Assembly: GCA_964559125.1 (NCBI GenBank)
Contig: CAZLGW010000044.1
Coordinates: 1 to 43,885 of the forward strand
Direction: 5' to 3'
DNA from: Ravibacter sp964559125
Lineage (GTDB): Bacteria > Bacteroidota > Bacteroidia > Cytophagales > Spirosomataceae
Length of the DNA stretch: 43,885 nucleotides
Part shown: positions 25,656 through 34,046 of the stretch, in pieces
Layout of the letters: every line of letters starts with the position of its first letter
Position numbering within the stretch: the stretch's first letter is position 1
Notes under the pieces: generated by a model
The model's database searches: none
The model's input: only the letters and a program-made list of their open reading frames with translations
What the model was told of the DNA's origin: nothing
Position numbers and translations under genes: made by a program

Positions 25656-27311
25656 TCAATACGGAAATCCTGTTCCCTCAATCAGCCATGTTTTTGACCA
25701 TGCGCTGTTGTTGGTGGGGTCGCTGCTCGCGTATGAGGTGCGTACGAGGTTGGATATGGCCGCATTGGCATTATCGGTGTTGGTGTTCAGGTCATCATTA
25801 AGGCTATAGTAAAAACGGAGCGGTAAAGCTGCCCTTGTGGCCGAAGGGCCGGCTTTCAATACGGGCAAGCCTGTTCTGCGCCAGTCAAACCATGCTTCGG
25901 ATGCAGCGCTCCAACTGGCTATCCATTTTTGTTGGATGATGCTTTTAAGGCCATCGTAAGGTGCACCGGTAATGTAATTGTCAAAGCCAGCACTCACGCC
26001 CCACGCCTTAAACGATTCGCGAATACCGTTATTATAATACGTTTCTGCTCCGGAAATCCACGAGTAGGATGCCGCTTCAGCCAAAATGAAATTTACTTCC
26101 GCTGCCGATATCAGGCGCATCTTCAACAAATCGCCTGTGGCATCTTTGTACATGCTGTTTATTTGCGATATGTGGGGGTTGTAGCGGCCCTGCCCTGCTA
26201 CTGCACCTGCCATTTGAAGATTATAGAACATATTCCCTCCTATTGCCGGAGGAATACCAATGTAATCGGTGCTGTAATTAATGGGCGTGTTATAGGTTGT
26301 TTCATAATCCTGGGCTATATCAGCCGAAATCTCCCATGTTTTGCCATCGGCGCTGGCCCTGCTGACGTTTGTGCCCGCTACAAGCACGAGCGGCTGCGGC
26401 ACTTTATCGAACCAAACGGCGATGCGCGGGTCATTTAAACTTTTAAGCACCTCTACTAGTGTGGAGCACGGTTTTCTGCGCATATATTCGCCGTCAGGAG
26501 CAATATTATACACCATGTTGGTAGGCCATGCAGCAGAAGCTATTCCCGGGTAGCCGACATTGGCATCGTCTTCGGCTGAGGTAATCAACGGATACTTCGC
26601 CGGGTCAGAAGCAATTTTAGTAACACCCGCTTTGGCATACTCGGGTTCTTTGGCCTGCAAGCGCATATAATAGCGCAGTGCCAGGGAGTTGGCAAACTTT
26701 CTCCATTTGGCCACATTACCTGCATAAAGTACATCCTGAGTTGCGTTGACGGGCTGGTTGCCTTCCTGCGCCAGAAGTGTGTTGGCAGTTTCAAGATCGG
26801 CCAGGATACCGTGGTAAATATCCTGCTGCTTATCAAACGCGGGTTTAAAATACGCCGGGCCTTCTTCTGCACGCAACGCCTCTGTATAAGGAGCATCGCC
26901 CCAAAGGTCGGCAATCAGGCCAAAGGTGTAGGCTTTGATAATCAGCCCTATGCCTTCGTGGTATTTATATTCGTCTTTCACGGCCTTCTTATAAAACTCA
27001 TCGGAATTGCGCAAAATGGAATAATAACTGGCCCACTCCTGGCCGGGGGAACTCCAATCGTAAGCGTTGAAGCCCCCTTGCCAACCTGTTTTCTGCATAT
27101 GCTGCACTACCCCGGCAAGGTCTCCAAAACCAAGGTCAACTACCCGGTTGCCCAACATGGTAATAGCGGTAGGTAACAGCAAATTGACGTCGGTTGTTTC
27201 CGGAGCGGGCGAATTGGGGTTAACGTTCAAATCGTCCAGATCCTTACATGCACCAAGCGCCAATAGTAAGCTCAGCGACAGGGATATGAATTTATGATTA
27301 AACTTTTTCAT
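25656..27311 (-). CDS. SusD/RagB-family lipoprotein (SusD-like type 2)
   Basis: The start at 27311 gives 551 residues and begins the signal MKKFNHKFISLSLSLLLAL, with lipobox LGAC and Cys22; a longer frame adds 20 atypical residues. Type-2 SusD marks are LDDLNVNPNSP near the N-terminus, LLLPTAITM, WADAPYTEA-like WGDAPYTEALRAEEGP, NSLALRYYMRL and ILAEAASYSW. SusD proteins cap the SusC channel and bind the oligosaccharide at the outer surface. It starts 17 bp downstream of its SusC partner. A terminator follows. Base composition is lower in GC than flanking genes. Confidence 0.93.
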   Translation of the reverse strand: MKKFNHKFISLSLSLLLALGACKDLDDLNVNPNSPAPETTDVNLLLPTAITMLGNRVVDLGFGDLAGVVQHMQKTGWQGGFNAYDWSSPGQEWASYYSILRNSDEFYKKAVKDEYKYHEGIGLIIKAYTFGLIADLWGDAPYTEALRAEEGPAYFKPAFDKQQDIYHGILADLETANTLLAQEGNQPVNATQDVLYAGNVAKWRKFANSLALRYYMRLQAKEPEYAKAGVTKIASDPAKYPLITSAEDDANVGYPGIASAAWPTNMVYNIAPDGEYMRRKPCSTLVEVLKSLNDPRIAVWFDKVPQPLVLVAGTNVSRASADGKTWEISADIAQDYETTYNTPINYSTDYIGIPPAIGGNMFYNLQMAGAVAGQGRYNPHISQINSMYKDATGDLLKMRLISAAEVNFILAEAASYSWISGAETYYNNGIRESFKAWGVSAGFDNYITGAPYDGLKSIIQQKWIASWSAASEAWFDWRRTGLPVLKAGPSATRAALPLRFYYSLNDDLNTNTDNANAAISNLVRTSYASSDPTNNSAWSKTWLIEGTGFPY

Positions 27312-27328
27312 TTCTTCTTTTTTGATTT

Positions 27329-30300
27329 TTAGAATGTAAAACCAACTTTGAAACCAATGGGCACAATCCACGGTGTAACGTTATAGCGTTCAACACCTTG
27401 AAACAATCCGCCGCCCGAGGGTTGGTAGGCCCGTTCAGGGTCGACACCAAACCCTTTCTTTGTCCACAGCATAATGTTGCGGCTGTAAACTGCAATGTAG
27501 GCATTGTCTAGTTTTACTTTTTTCGCCCATTCTCTGGGGAGATTATAGCTCAGCGAAACTTCGCGAAGTTTGAGGTAATCGGCATCGAACACCGCATAAG
27601 AACCGACCGACCAGAGGTTGCTTGCGCCCCACGGTTGAAATATAGTGCCGGGGTTTCCAAGATTTTCCTGATACAGTGTAAAATGTCCATCAGCCGACAT
27701 TTCGCCGAACACGCCAGGGTAGAAAGTGCCATCCATATTACCGGGGAAAGCCATACCGGGACTTTGCGGGAAGCCGCCTGTCTCAGGTGTAGGGCCACCG
27801 ATCGGATAAACAAGATCGGCTGTAACCAGCGTGCTGGCATTTTGAACAACCCAGTTTCTGAGTTCTTCGCTGGGGCCGCCTGCTACACCTGGTGTGACGG
27901 TTTTGTTTGCCCAGTATTCGGTAAGCATATCATCGTTCATGTACCGGAAAGTTTGCGAAACAAACTGTCCGCCATGGCGCCAATCGAAGGTCATGCCGAG
28001 TGTAAAGTTTTTCCACGTCAGCGAACTTTGCAAACCCATGATAAATTTAGGGTTGTAGTTTCCGGTTTTGGAATAAATGTTTGAGTTGGTCAACTCGGGG
28101 TCATCATCAATACTTCCGGTTGTCGGGTTTCCGGGAATAATCGGATACATATAGTAAGGCGATGACTTATCGGTTACGCGCAACGTTTTGCGTGTATATA
28201 AACTACCTAATAATCCATCGGCTTCAGAGCCATCGGGCAAGGTAGCACCTTTTACATACCCTCTGTTCACCACCCCGGCCTGACTCCATGGTTGAACATA
28301 ATCAACACCATCAGCAAGCTTCAACACCCTGGTTTCGTTTTTGGTAAAGTTCAGGTTCAAATCCCAGGTCCAGTCATTGGTTTTCAACGGCGTGCCTCCC
28401 AGCATAAGTTCAAAACCTTTGCTTTGCAGCAGCCCGGCGTTGATGTTAATGCTCGAAAAGCCGGACGACGGTGCAATCGGAACGGGGAAAATCTGATTCC
28501 GGTCGTCCATAATGTAATAGGTTCCGTCAAAGCGGACACGGCCGCCATACAACTTGGCGTCGATACCGTATTCCTGCGAAGTAATTTGCTCAGGTTTCAA
28601 ATTAGGGTTAAGCAAGTTCGTTTGCTTGTTCAACATAATTGCCTCACCCCAATTGCCTCCGTTGGCATAAACCTGCAATAATCTGTACGGGTCAGTATCA
28701 TAACCTGTACGCGCCAGGCCTGCCCTTATTTTCAGCAGGTCAACGTTGTTCATCGGTACAAATTCGTTGATCAGTACGCTTATTGAAGCAGAAGGATAGA
28801 AGAATGAGCGGTTGGCGGCAGGCAATGTACTGCTCCAGTCATTACGGGCAGTTAAATCGAGGTAAACCGCATCCCGCCATCCCAGGTTAGCGGTGCCGTA
28901 AACGCTGTTCACCTGTTTTTCATAGCGGGCCGAACTATAGTCCAAAGCCGTGTTCGAAATGTTGCTTAATGTGAACAAATTAGGTAAGGTTAAGCCAGCC
29001 CCTGGCTTTGATGAGTTGCTGACGTTGAACGATTTGCTGTAACGCACATTGCCCCCCACCGAAACATTCACCGAGAAATCGCCAAAGTTGTCTTTGTACG
29101 AGAGCAAGGCATCGCTGTTGCGTTCGAAATGAGTACTGTTGCTGATCCCGTAAGCCCCATTTTTCGACTCTTGTGAAAAGCCCTGGCCGATTTTTGATTC
29201 ACGAACCTCGTCCATTTTATCTATGGTCATGCGGGCCATAAGTGAAAGTTTCGGGGTAAAGTCATACGTGGCCATGATGTTGCCGAAAACCTGATGTCGG
29301 TTAAAACTGTTGTTGACATCGTAAGCCAACATCCATGGATTGTTGCTACTGCCAGGTAACACATTTTTAATAGTATTTCCCTGGCCGATGTTGTAGTCTT
29401 TCAAATCCATGATGTTGACATAAGCCGGAGTATAGTAAGCCCATTGCAAAGGGTTCGTGCCGCGGTCGCCGGCCGGCCTGTTTTTAGCATAGCTGTTTAC
29501 ATAGTTGATGTCGGTGCTGACAGTAAGTTTTTCGGTAAGCTTTGACGAAAGCGACAATGACAAATTGTTCCGGTTAAGGTCGGTATTGGGGATCAACCCT
29601 TTGTTTCTCATGCTGGTTAAACCTATACGCGTGTTCACCATCTTCCCGCCGTTGGTTACCTGTACCGAGTTGGTGCTGGTAATGCCGTAATCGTTAAGAA
29701 AATTTTTTACATTGTCGGGATACGACTTCAATTCTATTGGAATGGGGTTTCCGTTGGCATCTAAAGGCGAGTTCCATTGCACAGCATAATACCCTCTGTC
29801 CAATTCAGCACCCAAACCAATCGGTGATATCAGTGGAGCCATTATCTGGCTGCCACCGTTTTGCTCGGGTGTAGTGACCACATAACCACCGTATTGTTTT
29901 TGCACTCCTAAATAACGTTGCGGCAAATCAAAACTATTATTGGTAGTTAAGCTTACCTTCATTCCCGAGCCTGCTTTTGCTTTCTTGGTCGTGATGAGGA
30001 TCACGCCATTAGAGGCACGCGAACCGTAAAGCGCCGTGGCGCTTGCGCCTTTCAACACCGATACGTTTTCAATACTTTCAGGGTCAATATCCGAAATGGC
30101 ATTTCCATAATCCACCGTGCTGTTGCCGTTGCCAAAACCGCCCACGTTACTCACGCTGTTGAACATAGGTACGCCATCGACCACATATAAAGGTTGGTTA
30201 TCGTTGCTCAAAGATTTGGCTCCACGGATAATCACACTAACGGTAGAGCCTGCACCACCGGTTTCGTTGATGGTTACGCCGGCCACTTTACCTTGCATGG

Positions 30301-30736
30301 AAGTTAAGAAGTTTTCGCGTGCCACTTTGGTAAATTCAGCGCCTTGCACCCTGCCAATGGCATAGCCAAGCGATTTTTCCTCGCGTTGAATACCCAGGGC
30401 TGTTACTACCACCTCGTTTAGTTCGCTTATATCTGTTTCCAGAACTACATCGAGGGTGGTTCGTGTGCCTACGGTTATCTCTTGCGATTTATAACCAATG
30501 AATGAAAAGATAAGCACATCGTTAGCACCAGCGGGAAGTGTATATTTTCCATCGGCATCGGTACTTGTCCCGATGGTGGTTCCTTTTTTAAGAACGCTGG
30601 TGCCGGGAATGACCGCATTGTTGGCATCGGTCACTGTTCCCGATATGGTTCGTACCTGTGCCTGCGCGCTCAAGGAAAACGCCAGGAAGAGGATAACCCA
30701 AACCGGCCTCATCATGTTTTGATAATATTGTTTCAT
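27329..30736 (-). CDS. SusC/RagA-family TonB-linked outer membrane transporter
   Basis: The product has 1135 residues. A signal peptide spans about 1-26 (ending SAQAQ). A CarboxypepD-reg domain follows (about 28-105, ISGTVTDA, FSFIGYKSQEI). The TonB-box-like ELNEVVVTALG and plug domain with VRGAKSL-like IIRGAKSLSNDNQPLYVVDGV lie next, then ALYGSRASNGVILITTKK. The rest is a 22-strand-type barrel ending in IGFKVGFTF, an aromatic terminus as required for outer-membrane insertion. It has no STN domain, so it is not expected to signal to a FecR protein. It lies between the PKD lipoprotein (upstream) and SusD (downstream). Codon use and GC differ from flanking genes. Confidence 0.95.
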   Translation of the reverse strand: MKQYYQNMMRPVWVILFLAFSLSAQAQVRTISGTVTDANNAVIPGTSVLKKGTTIGTSTDADGKYTLPAGANDVLIFSFIGYKSQEITVGTRTTLDVVLETDISELNEVVVTALGIQREEKSLGYAIGRVQGAEFTKVARENFLTSMQGKVAGVTINETGGAGSTVSVIIRGAKSLSNDNQPLYVVDGVPMFNSVSNVGGFGNGNSTVDYGNAISDIDPESIENVSVLKGASATALYGSRASNGVILITTKKAKAGSGMKVSLTTNNSFDLPQRYLGVQKQYGGYVVTTPEQNGGSQIMAPLISPIGLGAELDRGYYAVQWNSPLDANGNPIPIELKSYPDNVKNFLNDYGITSTNSVQVTNGGKMVNTRIGLTSMRNKGLIPNTDLNRNNLSLSLSSKLTEKLTVSTDINYVNSYAKNRPAGDRGTNPLQWAYYTPAYVNIMDLKDYNIGQGNTIKNVLPGSSNNPWMLAYDVNNSFNRHQVFGNIMATYDFTPKLSLMARMTIDKMDEVRESKIGQGFSQESKNGAYGISNSTHFERNSDALLSYKDNFGDFSVNVSVGGNVRYSKSFNVSNSSKPGAGLTLPNLFTLSNISNTALDYSSARYEKQVNSVYGTANLGWRDAVYLDLTARNDWSSTLPAANRSFFYPSASISVLINEFVPMNNVDLLKIRAGLARTGYDTDPYRLLQVYANGGNWGEAIMLNKQTNLLNPNLKPEQITSQEYGIDAKLYGGRVRFDGTYYIMDDRNQIFPVPIAPSSGFSSININAGLLQSKGFELMLGGTPLKTNDWTWDLNLNFTKNETRVLKLADGVDYVQPWSQAGVVNRGYVKGATLPDGSEADGLLGSLYTRKTLRVTDKSSPYYMYPIIPGNPTTGSIDDDPELTNSNIYSKTGNYNPKFIMGLQSSLTWKNFTLGMTFDWRHGGQFVSQTFRYMNDDMLTEYWANKTVTPGVAGGPSEELRNWVVQNASTLVTADLVYPIGGPTPETGGFPQSPGMAFPGNMDGTFYPGVFGEMSADGHFTLYQENLGNPGTIFQPWGASNLWSVGSYAVFDADYLKLREVSLSYNLPREWAKKVKLDNAYIAVYSRNIMLWTKKGFGVDPERAYQPSGGGLFQGVERYNVTPWIVPIGFKVGFTF

Positions 30737-30754
30737 AAGATAGATTTGTTTGGC

Positions 30755-31711
30755 TTATTCGATTACAGCTTCAAAAGAAAGTATAAGTGCATGAGTATTT
30801 ACACCCACGGCAGCAGTGCTTGCAGCCATGAACATAATGAGTTGCATGCGTGTGTTAGAAATAGACCTCATTACTACTTTACGTTGAAAATCGCGGAAGC
30901 CGATAAACTCTGTGCCTGAAAAATCAAGTGTTTTTACTCCTTTGAAAGAAAGACCACTGCTACTATAAACCGAAGAAGCGCTAAAATCTTCGCTTTCCAC
31001 GAACGTAAATTTAGCATTTGCCTCGGGCGTGTATTTAGCAATACAAAGCCCATAGTCTGCATTGGCATTTAAAATATTGGCAGGATAGCCCCCTGTGGCA
31101 ATTTGATAAACAAGGCCACCAAATGCACCGCCATCGGCTTTCACATCATGCACATAACTACCGTCATAGAAAAAGGTGTAGGTGTCATCATAAATAGCGC
31201 CCATATTAAATGTGCTCGTGCCAAAAATTCCGTCAGGAATAGGATTGTAAGGCGTTGCACTTGTAAAAGCGGCGTCCGCGTTGGCTAGGTAGTCGCCTCC
31301 GGCAGTATGGGATCTTGTCAATCTCCATGTTTTACCTTTATAACCATCTGCGGTGTGGTCTCCGACAAGATAATCGTAAGGTCTTAAATCCACCGCAAGG
31401 TTAACACTTTGGGTGATGGTTGCTCCTTTGCTGTCCTTCGCAGTGAGCGTGGCCACATAGTACCCTCCATCGTCATAAACGTGGACAGGATTTTGTTCGG
31501 TGCTGGTTTTGCCATCGCCAAAATCCCACGACCAGCTTACCGCACTGTGGGTAAGTCCCTGAAAAGCTACCTGGTTTCCGGCAATAGTGCTGTAAATCTC
31601 CGCATGGAACGGAAACGTTGGGCTGTCATTACTATCATCGCACGACGACATCAACGTGTATACCGCTGCCATGAAAATGACCGACATTAATTTAGTTACA
31701 AGTTTTTGCAT
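30755..31711 (-). CDS. PKD-domain lipoprotein, probable surface glycan-binding protein
   Basis: The product has 318 residues. Signal and lipobox end at LMSSC with Cys24. A PKD domain spans about 35-105 with WDFGDG at 62-67 and the usual QNPVHVYDDGGYYVATL pattern. The C-terminal 200 residues are beta-rich and end LILSFEAVIE; no family was recognised for this part. PKD lipoproteins often sit next to SusCD pairs and bind the substrate on the cell surface. This one is the first gene of the operon and lies 18 bp upstream of susC, the reverse of the common order. Confidence 0.85.
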   Translation of the reverse strand: MQKLVTKLMSVIFMAAVYTLMSSCDDSNDSPTFPFHAEIYSTIAGNQVAFQGLTHSAVSWSWDFGDGKTSTEQNPVHVYDDGGYYVATLTAKDSKGATITQSVNLAVDLRPYDYLVGDHTADGYKGKTWRLTRSHTAGGDYLANADAAFTSATPYNPIPDGIFGTSTFNMGAIYDDTYTFFYDGSYVHDVKADGGAFGGLVYQIATGGYPANILNANADYGLCIAKYTPEANAKFTFVESEDFSASSVYSSSGLSFKGVKTLDFSGTEFIGFRDFQRKVVMRSISNTRMQLIMFMAASTAAVGVNTHALILSFEAVIE

Positions 31712-32089
31712 TAAAATTGATTGGATTTAAGTTTAGATTGATCACAAAGCAAAGCGAAATCCTCTTCCAAAAGAAAATTACCGGTTATTTTTACAATATT
31801 TCGTTAATATTTAGTTTAATAATTTGATAATAAGCCTCTTGGAGGCATTTTTCCACAAGACTATACTCCAATTAACCCAAAAGAGACTACTCGGGTCGAT
31901 AACCCTCGCTCAGAGCATCGGGTATCACTTTCCCAATTATTCGCTCTTTTTGAGTAGTTTTGGTTAGATATTCCGATATGTTAAGACAACAGCCGGTTTT
32001 TAGACACAGAACCGGATTCCCAAAATAGTCAGATTTTGATAACTTTGAATAAGAAAGTCATTTAACCGTCTGGTAAAGGGTTTTGCAAT
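31712..32089. other. Divergent intergenic region before the sigma factor gene
   Basis: This 378-base AT-rich stretch shows no gene. A GCCTC-TTG-GAGGC hairpin (31834-31846) and a CCGGTT...AACCGG repeat (31993-32015) are the only structure seen. It must hold the promoters for the leftward PKD-SusCD operon and the rightward sigma gene. No good promoter for the leftward operon was found. Confidence 0.6.
32040..32047 (+). promoter_or_regulatory. Possible -7 element of the sigma factor gene
   Basis: TAACTTTG matches the TAnnTTTG motif and lies 42 bases before the ATG. No TTG is at the right upstream distance, so the call is tentative. Confidence 0.4.
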
Positions 32090-32680
32090 ATGGACAAAGA
32101 ACCGGTTTTCAGCAAGCCAATCAGGAATACCGATCCTTCCAGGGAGGAGCAAATCGCGTATTTCGACGTGTGCTATGCCGAATTTCACCAGGCTGTCTAT
32201 GGCAATATCATCAAGCTTGTCCGCGATCCCCAGTCGGCAGAAGATATACTCCAGGATGTCTTTCTCGTCTTTTGGGAGAATATGTATAAGCTCGACCGTG
32301 ACAGGGTGGCAAACTGGCTGTTCGTTGTGAGCTTTAACAAATCAATGAACTGTCTGAACAGGATGCGCAAGCATCGGAGCCTGGAAGAAGCGGAGGATAC
32401 GCAGGATGAGACGGGAATTGATGAAAAGGACTTCGAACAAAAGCTGCAGTTGATCGATGAGGCGGTGGAGCTGCTTTCAGACAGGAAGAAAGAGATTTTC
32501 AGGATGTACCGGATGGAGGGAAAAACCCTGCAGGAGATTTCGTCGGAAATGCAGCTGTCGGTTCACACGGTGAAAGACCACCTGAAAATTACGCATAAGC
32601 TTATACGAACGTATCTGGATCGTACTCCTTTGCATTATACCGCTAAAGAGCTTCTTTTTTTGTGGTATTTGTTGAATTAA
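32090..32680 (+). CDS. ECF-type RNA polymerase sigma factor (FecI-like)
   Basis: The product has 196 residues. Region 2 reads VRDPQSAEDILQDVFLVFWEN (quoted over residues about 44-64, a typical -SAEDI-LQDVF-W- pattern). Region 4 has LSDRKKEIFRMYRMEGKTLQEIS (about 130-152) and a helix-turn-helix SEMQLSVHTVKDHLK. Size and pattern fit the ECF sigma factors of Bacteroidota SusCD loci. It should direct transcription of the downstream SusC operon once released from the anti-sigma factor encoded 78 bp downstream. Confidence 0.95.
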   Translation: MDKEPVFSKPIRNTDPSREEQIAYFDVCYAEFHQAVYGNIIKLVRDPQSAEDILQDVFLVFWENMYKLDRDRVANWLFVVSFNKSMNCLNRMRKHRSLEEAEDTQDETGIDEKDFEQKLQLIDEAVELLSDRKKEIFRMYRMEGKTLQEISSEMQLSVHTVKDHLKITHKLIRTYLDRTPLHYTAKELLFLWYLLN

Positions 32681-32720
32681 ACTAAGTTCTTCAAAAAAAA
32701 TCTGTTTTCGGCCATCCTTT

Positions 32721-32755
32721 TTACGCTCATTGTGTATTTACTGTAAAGAGCGTAA
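32721..32755. repeat. Inverted repeat just before the anti-sigma start
   Basis: TTACGCTC (32721-32728) and GAGCGTAA (32748-32755) are a perfect 8-bp inverted repeat with a 19-nt loop. The anti-sigma ATG follows 3 bases after the right arm. It may affect translation initiation or bind a protein. Confidence 0.6.
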
Positions 32756-32758
32756 TTT

Positions 32759-33856
32759 ATGGAGGACATCGGAATTTTGCTGAAGAAGCTGGCGGACAAG
32801 ACCATAACCGCTTCGGAAGAAGCTTTCCTTTTTGAATGGATCCGCGATCATAAGGATGAATGGACCCTGTCGATGTATGATGAATACCGGCAGGCGCTGG
32901 CTCAGAACACCCGGTATTTATCCGAGGAGAAGTCTTCCATGCTTTTACGGGAAATTCATTCCCGGATAAACTCCGGGGACGATGTTATTCCTGAGACTAC
33001 CGGGGATACATTTCCCGGCTATCAATGGACAAAATGGCGTTTACCTGTCTTTTATCTCGGGGTTGCGGCATCTCTGCTGCTTCTCCTGGTTTTTAGCGGG
33101 CAGTTCTTCCGGCCGGGTGAGTATAAAGAGGCTGTTTATAAAGAAGTATCTTCTGAGGAGACGGTAAAAAAGATAAAGAACGATAAGGGGCAGATGATCC
33201 CGGTCGGGCTGCCCGATGGCAGTTCTGTTTTCCTGTACCCTCAGAGTACGCTCACGTACGGACCTTTTACTGCAGGAGCCAGGGAGGTTTTTCTTGAGGG
33301 GAAAGCTTTTTTTGAGATCATTCGTAACCCGGAAAGGCCCTTCCTGGTACACACCGATGAGATGGTGACGAAGGTGCTTGGGACGAGCTTTATTGTCGAC
33401 GCTTTCCAGGACCGGCAGCATTATTCGGTACTGGTCAAGACCGGCAGCGTGAGTGTTTCGGGGAAAAGTACCGGTAAGAATGTCTCCGAGGAGCATTCTT
33501 CAGTCATATTGAAAGAAAATGAAGAGGCAATTTTTGACAGGAAGCCAAGGGTCTTTATCGCGGTTAATCCTGCTTCGGAAGAAGCGCTTTCCGAGGAAAG
33601 TATGATGAAAGTACCGAATGAGTATCGCTTCAGAGATACACCGGTGACGGACATCCTGGATATGCTCAGCAGGGATTATAACGTATCGATCGAGGCTGAC
33701 CGGGAAATACTTGAGAATTGCTCTCTGACAACGGTACTCAAGGATAAGCCGCTCTTTGAAAAGCTGCAGATTATCTGCGAGGGAATAGGCCAGGGCACTT
33801 CTTTCTCGGTAGAGCAGGAAGCCGTAGTCATCACTTCACTTGGATGTAATAATTAA
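32759..33856 (+). CDS. FecR-family anti-sigma factor
   Basis: The product has 365 residues. The N-terminal cytoplasmic part (1-90, EEAFLFEWIRDHKDE) binds the sigma factor. One membrane helix spans about 95-114 (VFYLGVAASLLLLLVFSG). The periplasmic FecR domain follows (LPDGSSVFLYPQSTLTYG, then VFLEGKAFFEI and FLVHTDEMVTKVLGTSF). A C-terminal DUF4974/STN-like repeat ends the protein (FRDTPVTDILDMLSRDYNVSI). In these systems the STN domain of the SusC partner contacts FecR when ligand is bound. The downstream SusC does carry STN. Confidence 0.95.
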   Translation: MEDIGILLKKLADKTITASEEAFLFEWIRDHKDEWTLSMYDEYRQALAQNTRYLSEEKSSMLLREIHSRINSGDDVIPETTGDTFPGYQWTKWRLPVFYLGVAASLLLLLVFSGQFFRPGEYKEAVYKEVSSEETVKKIKNDKGQMIPVGLPDGSSVFLYPQSTLTYGPFTAGAREVFLEGKAFFEIIRNPERPFLVHTDEMVTKVLGTSFIVDAFQDRQHYSVLVKTGSVSVSGKSTGKNVSEEHSSVILKENEEAIFDRKPRVFIAVNPASEEALSEESMMKVPNEYRFRDTPVTDILDMLSRDYNVSIEADREILENCSLTTVLKDKPLFEKLQIICEGIGQGTSFSVEQEAVVITSLGCNN

Positions 33857-33919
33857 TTAACTAATCTTAAACCTTCTGACTCAATATGATAAAAACAAAA
33901 CGCAACTTTTAAAATACCT

Positions 33920-33960
33920 AAAAAAAACAGGCTGATAGTGTTTGCACCACTACCAGCCTG
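33920..33960 (-). terminator. Leftward-facing intrinsic terminator between anti-sigma and susC
   Basis: CAGGCTGATAGTG (33928-33940) pairs with CACTACCAGCCTG (33948-33960) except for one mismatch, with a 7-nt loop. On the minus strand the stem is followed by eight T (33927-33920). On the plus strand there is no T-tract. It thus serves a leftward transcript, but no leftward gene precedes it. Confidence 0.8.
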
Positions 33961-34034
33961 CGGATTCCCTGTTGGATGGTACCCTCTTTTTTTAAAAAGA
34001 GATAGGGAATAGTTTGTTTTTCTTTTCCGAAAAA

Positions 34035-34046
34035 ACATTTAAATGT
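34035..34046. promoter_or_regulatory. 12-bp perfect palindrome ahead of the STN-SusC start
   Basis: ACATTTAAATGT is a perfect 12-bp palindrome touching the susC ATG at 34047. It could be a protein-binding site or chance in AT-rich DNA. Confidence 0.35.

Noticed and set aside
27312..27371. N-terminal extension of the type-2 SusD frame
   Set aside because: It overlaps the end of susC and would bury the lipoprotein signal.
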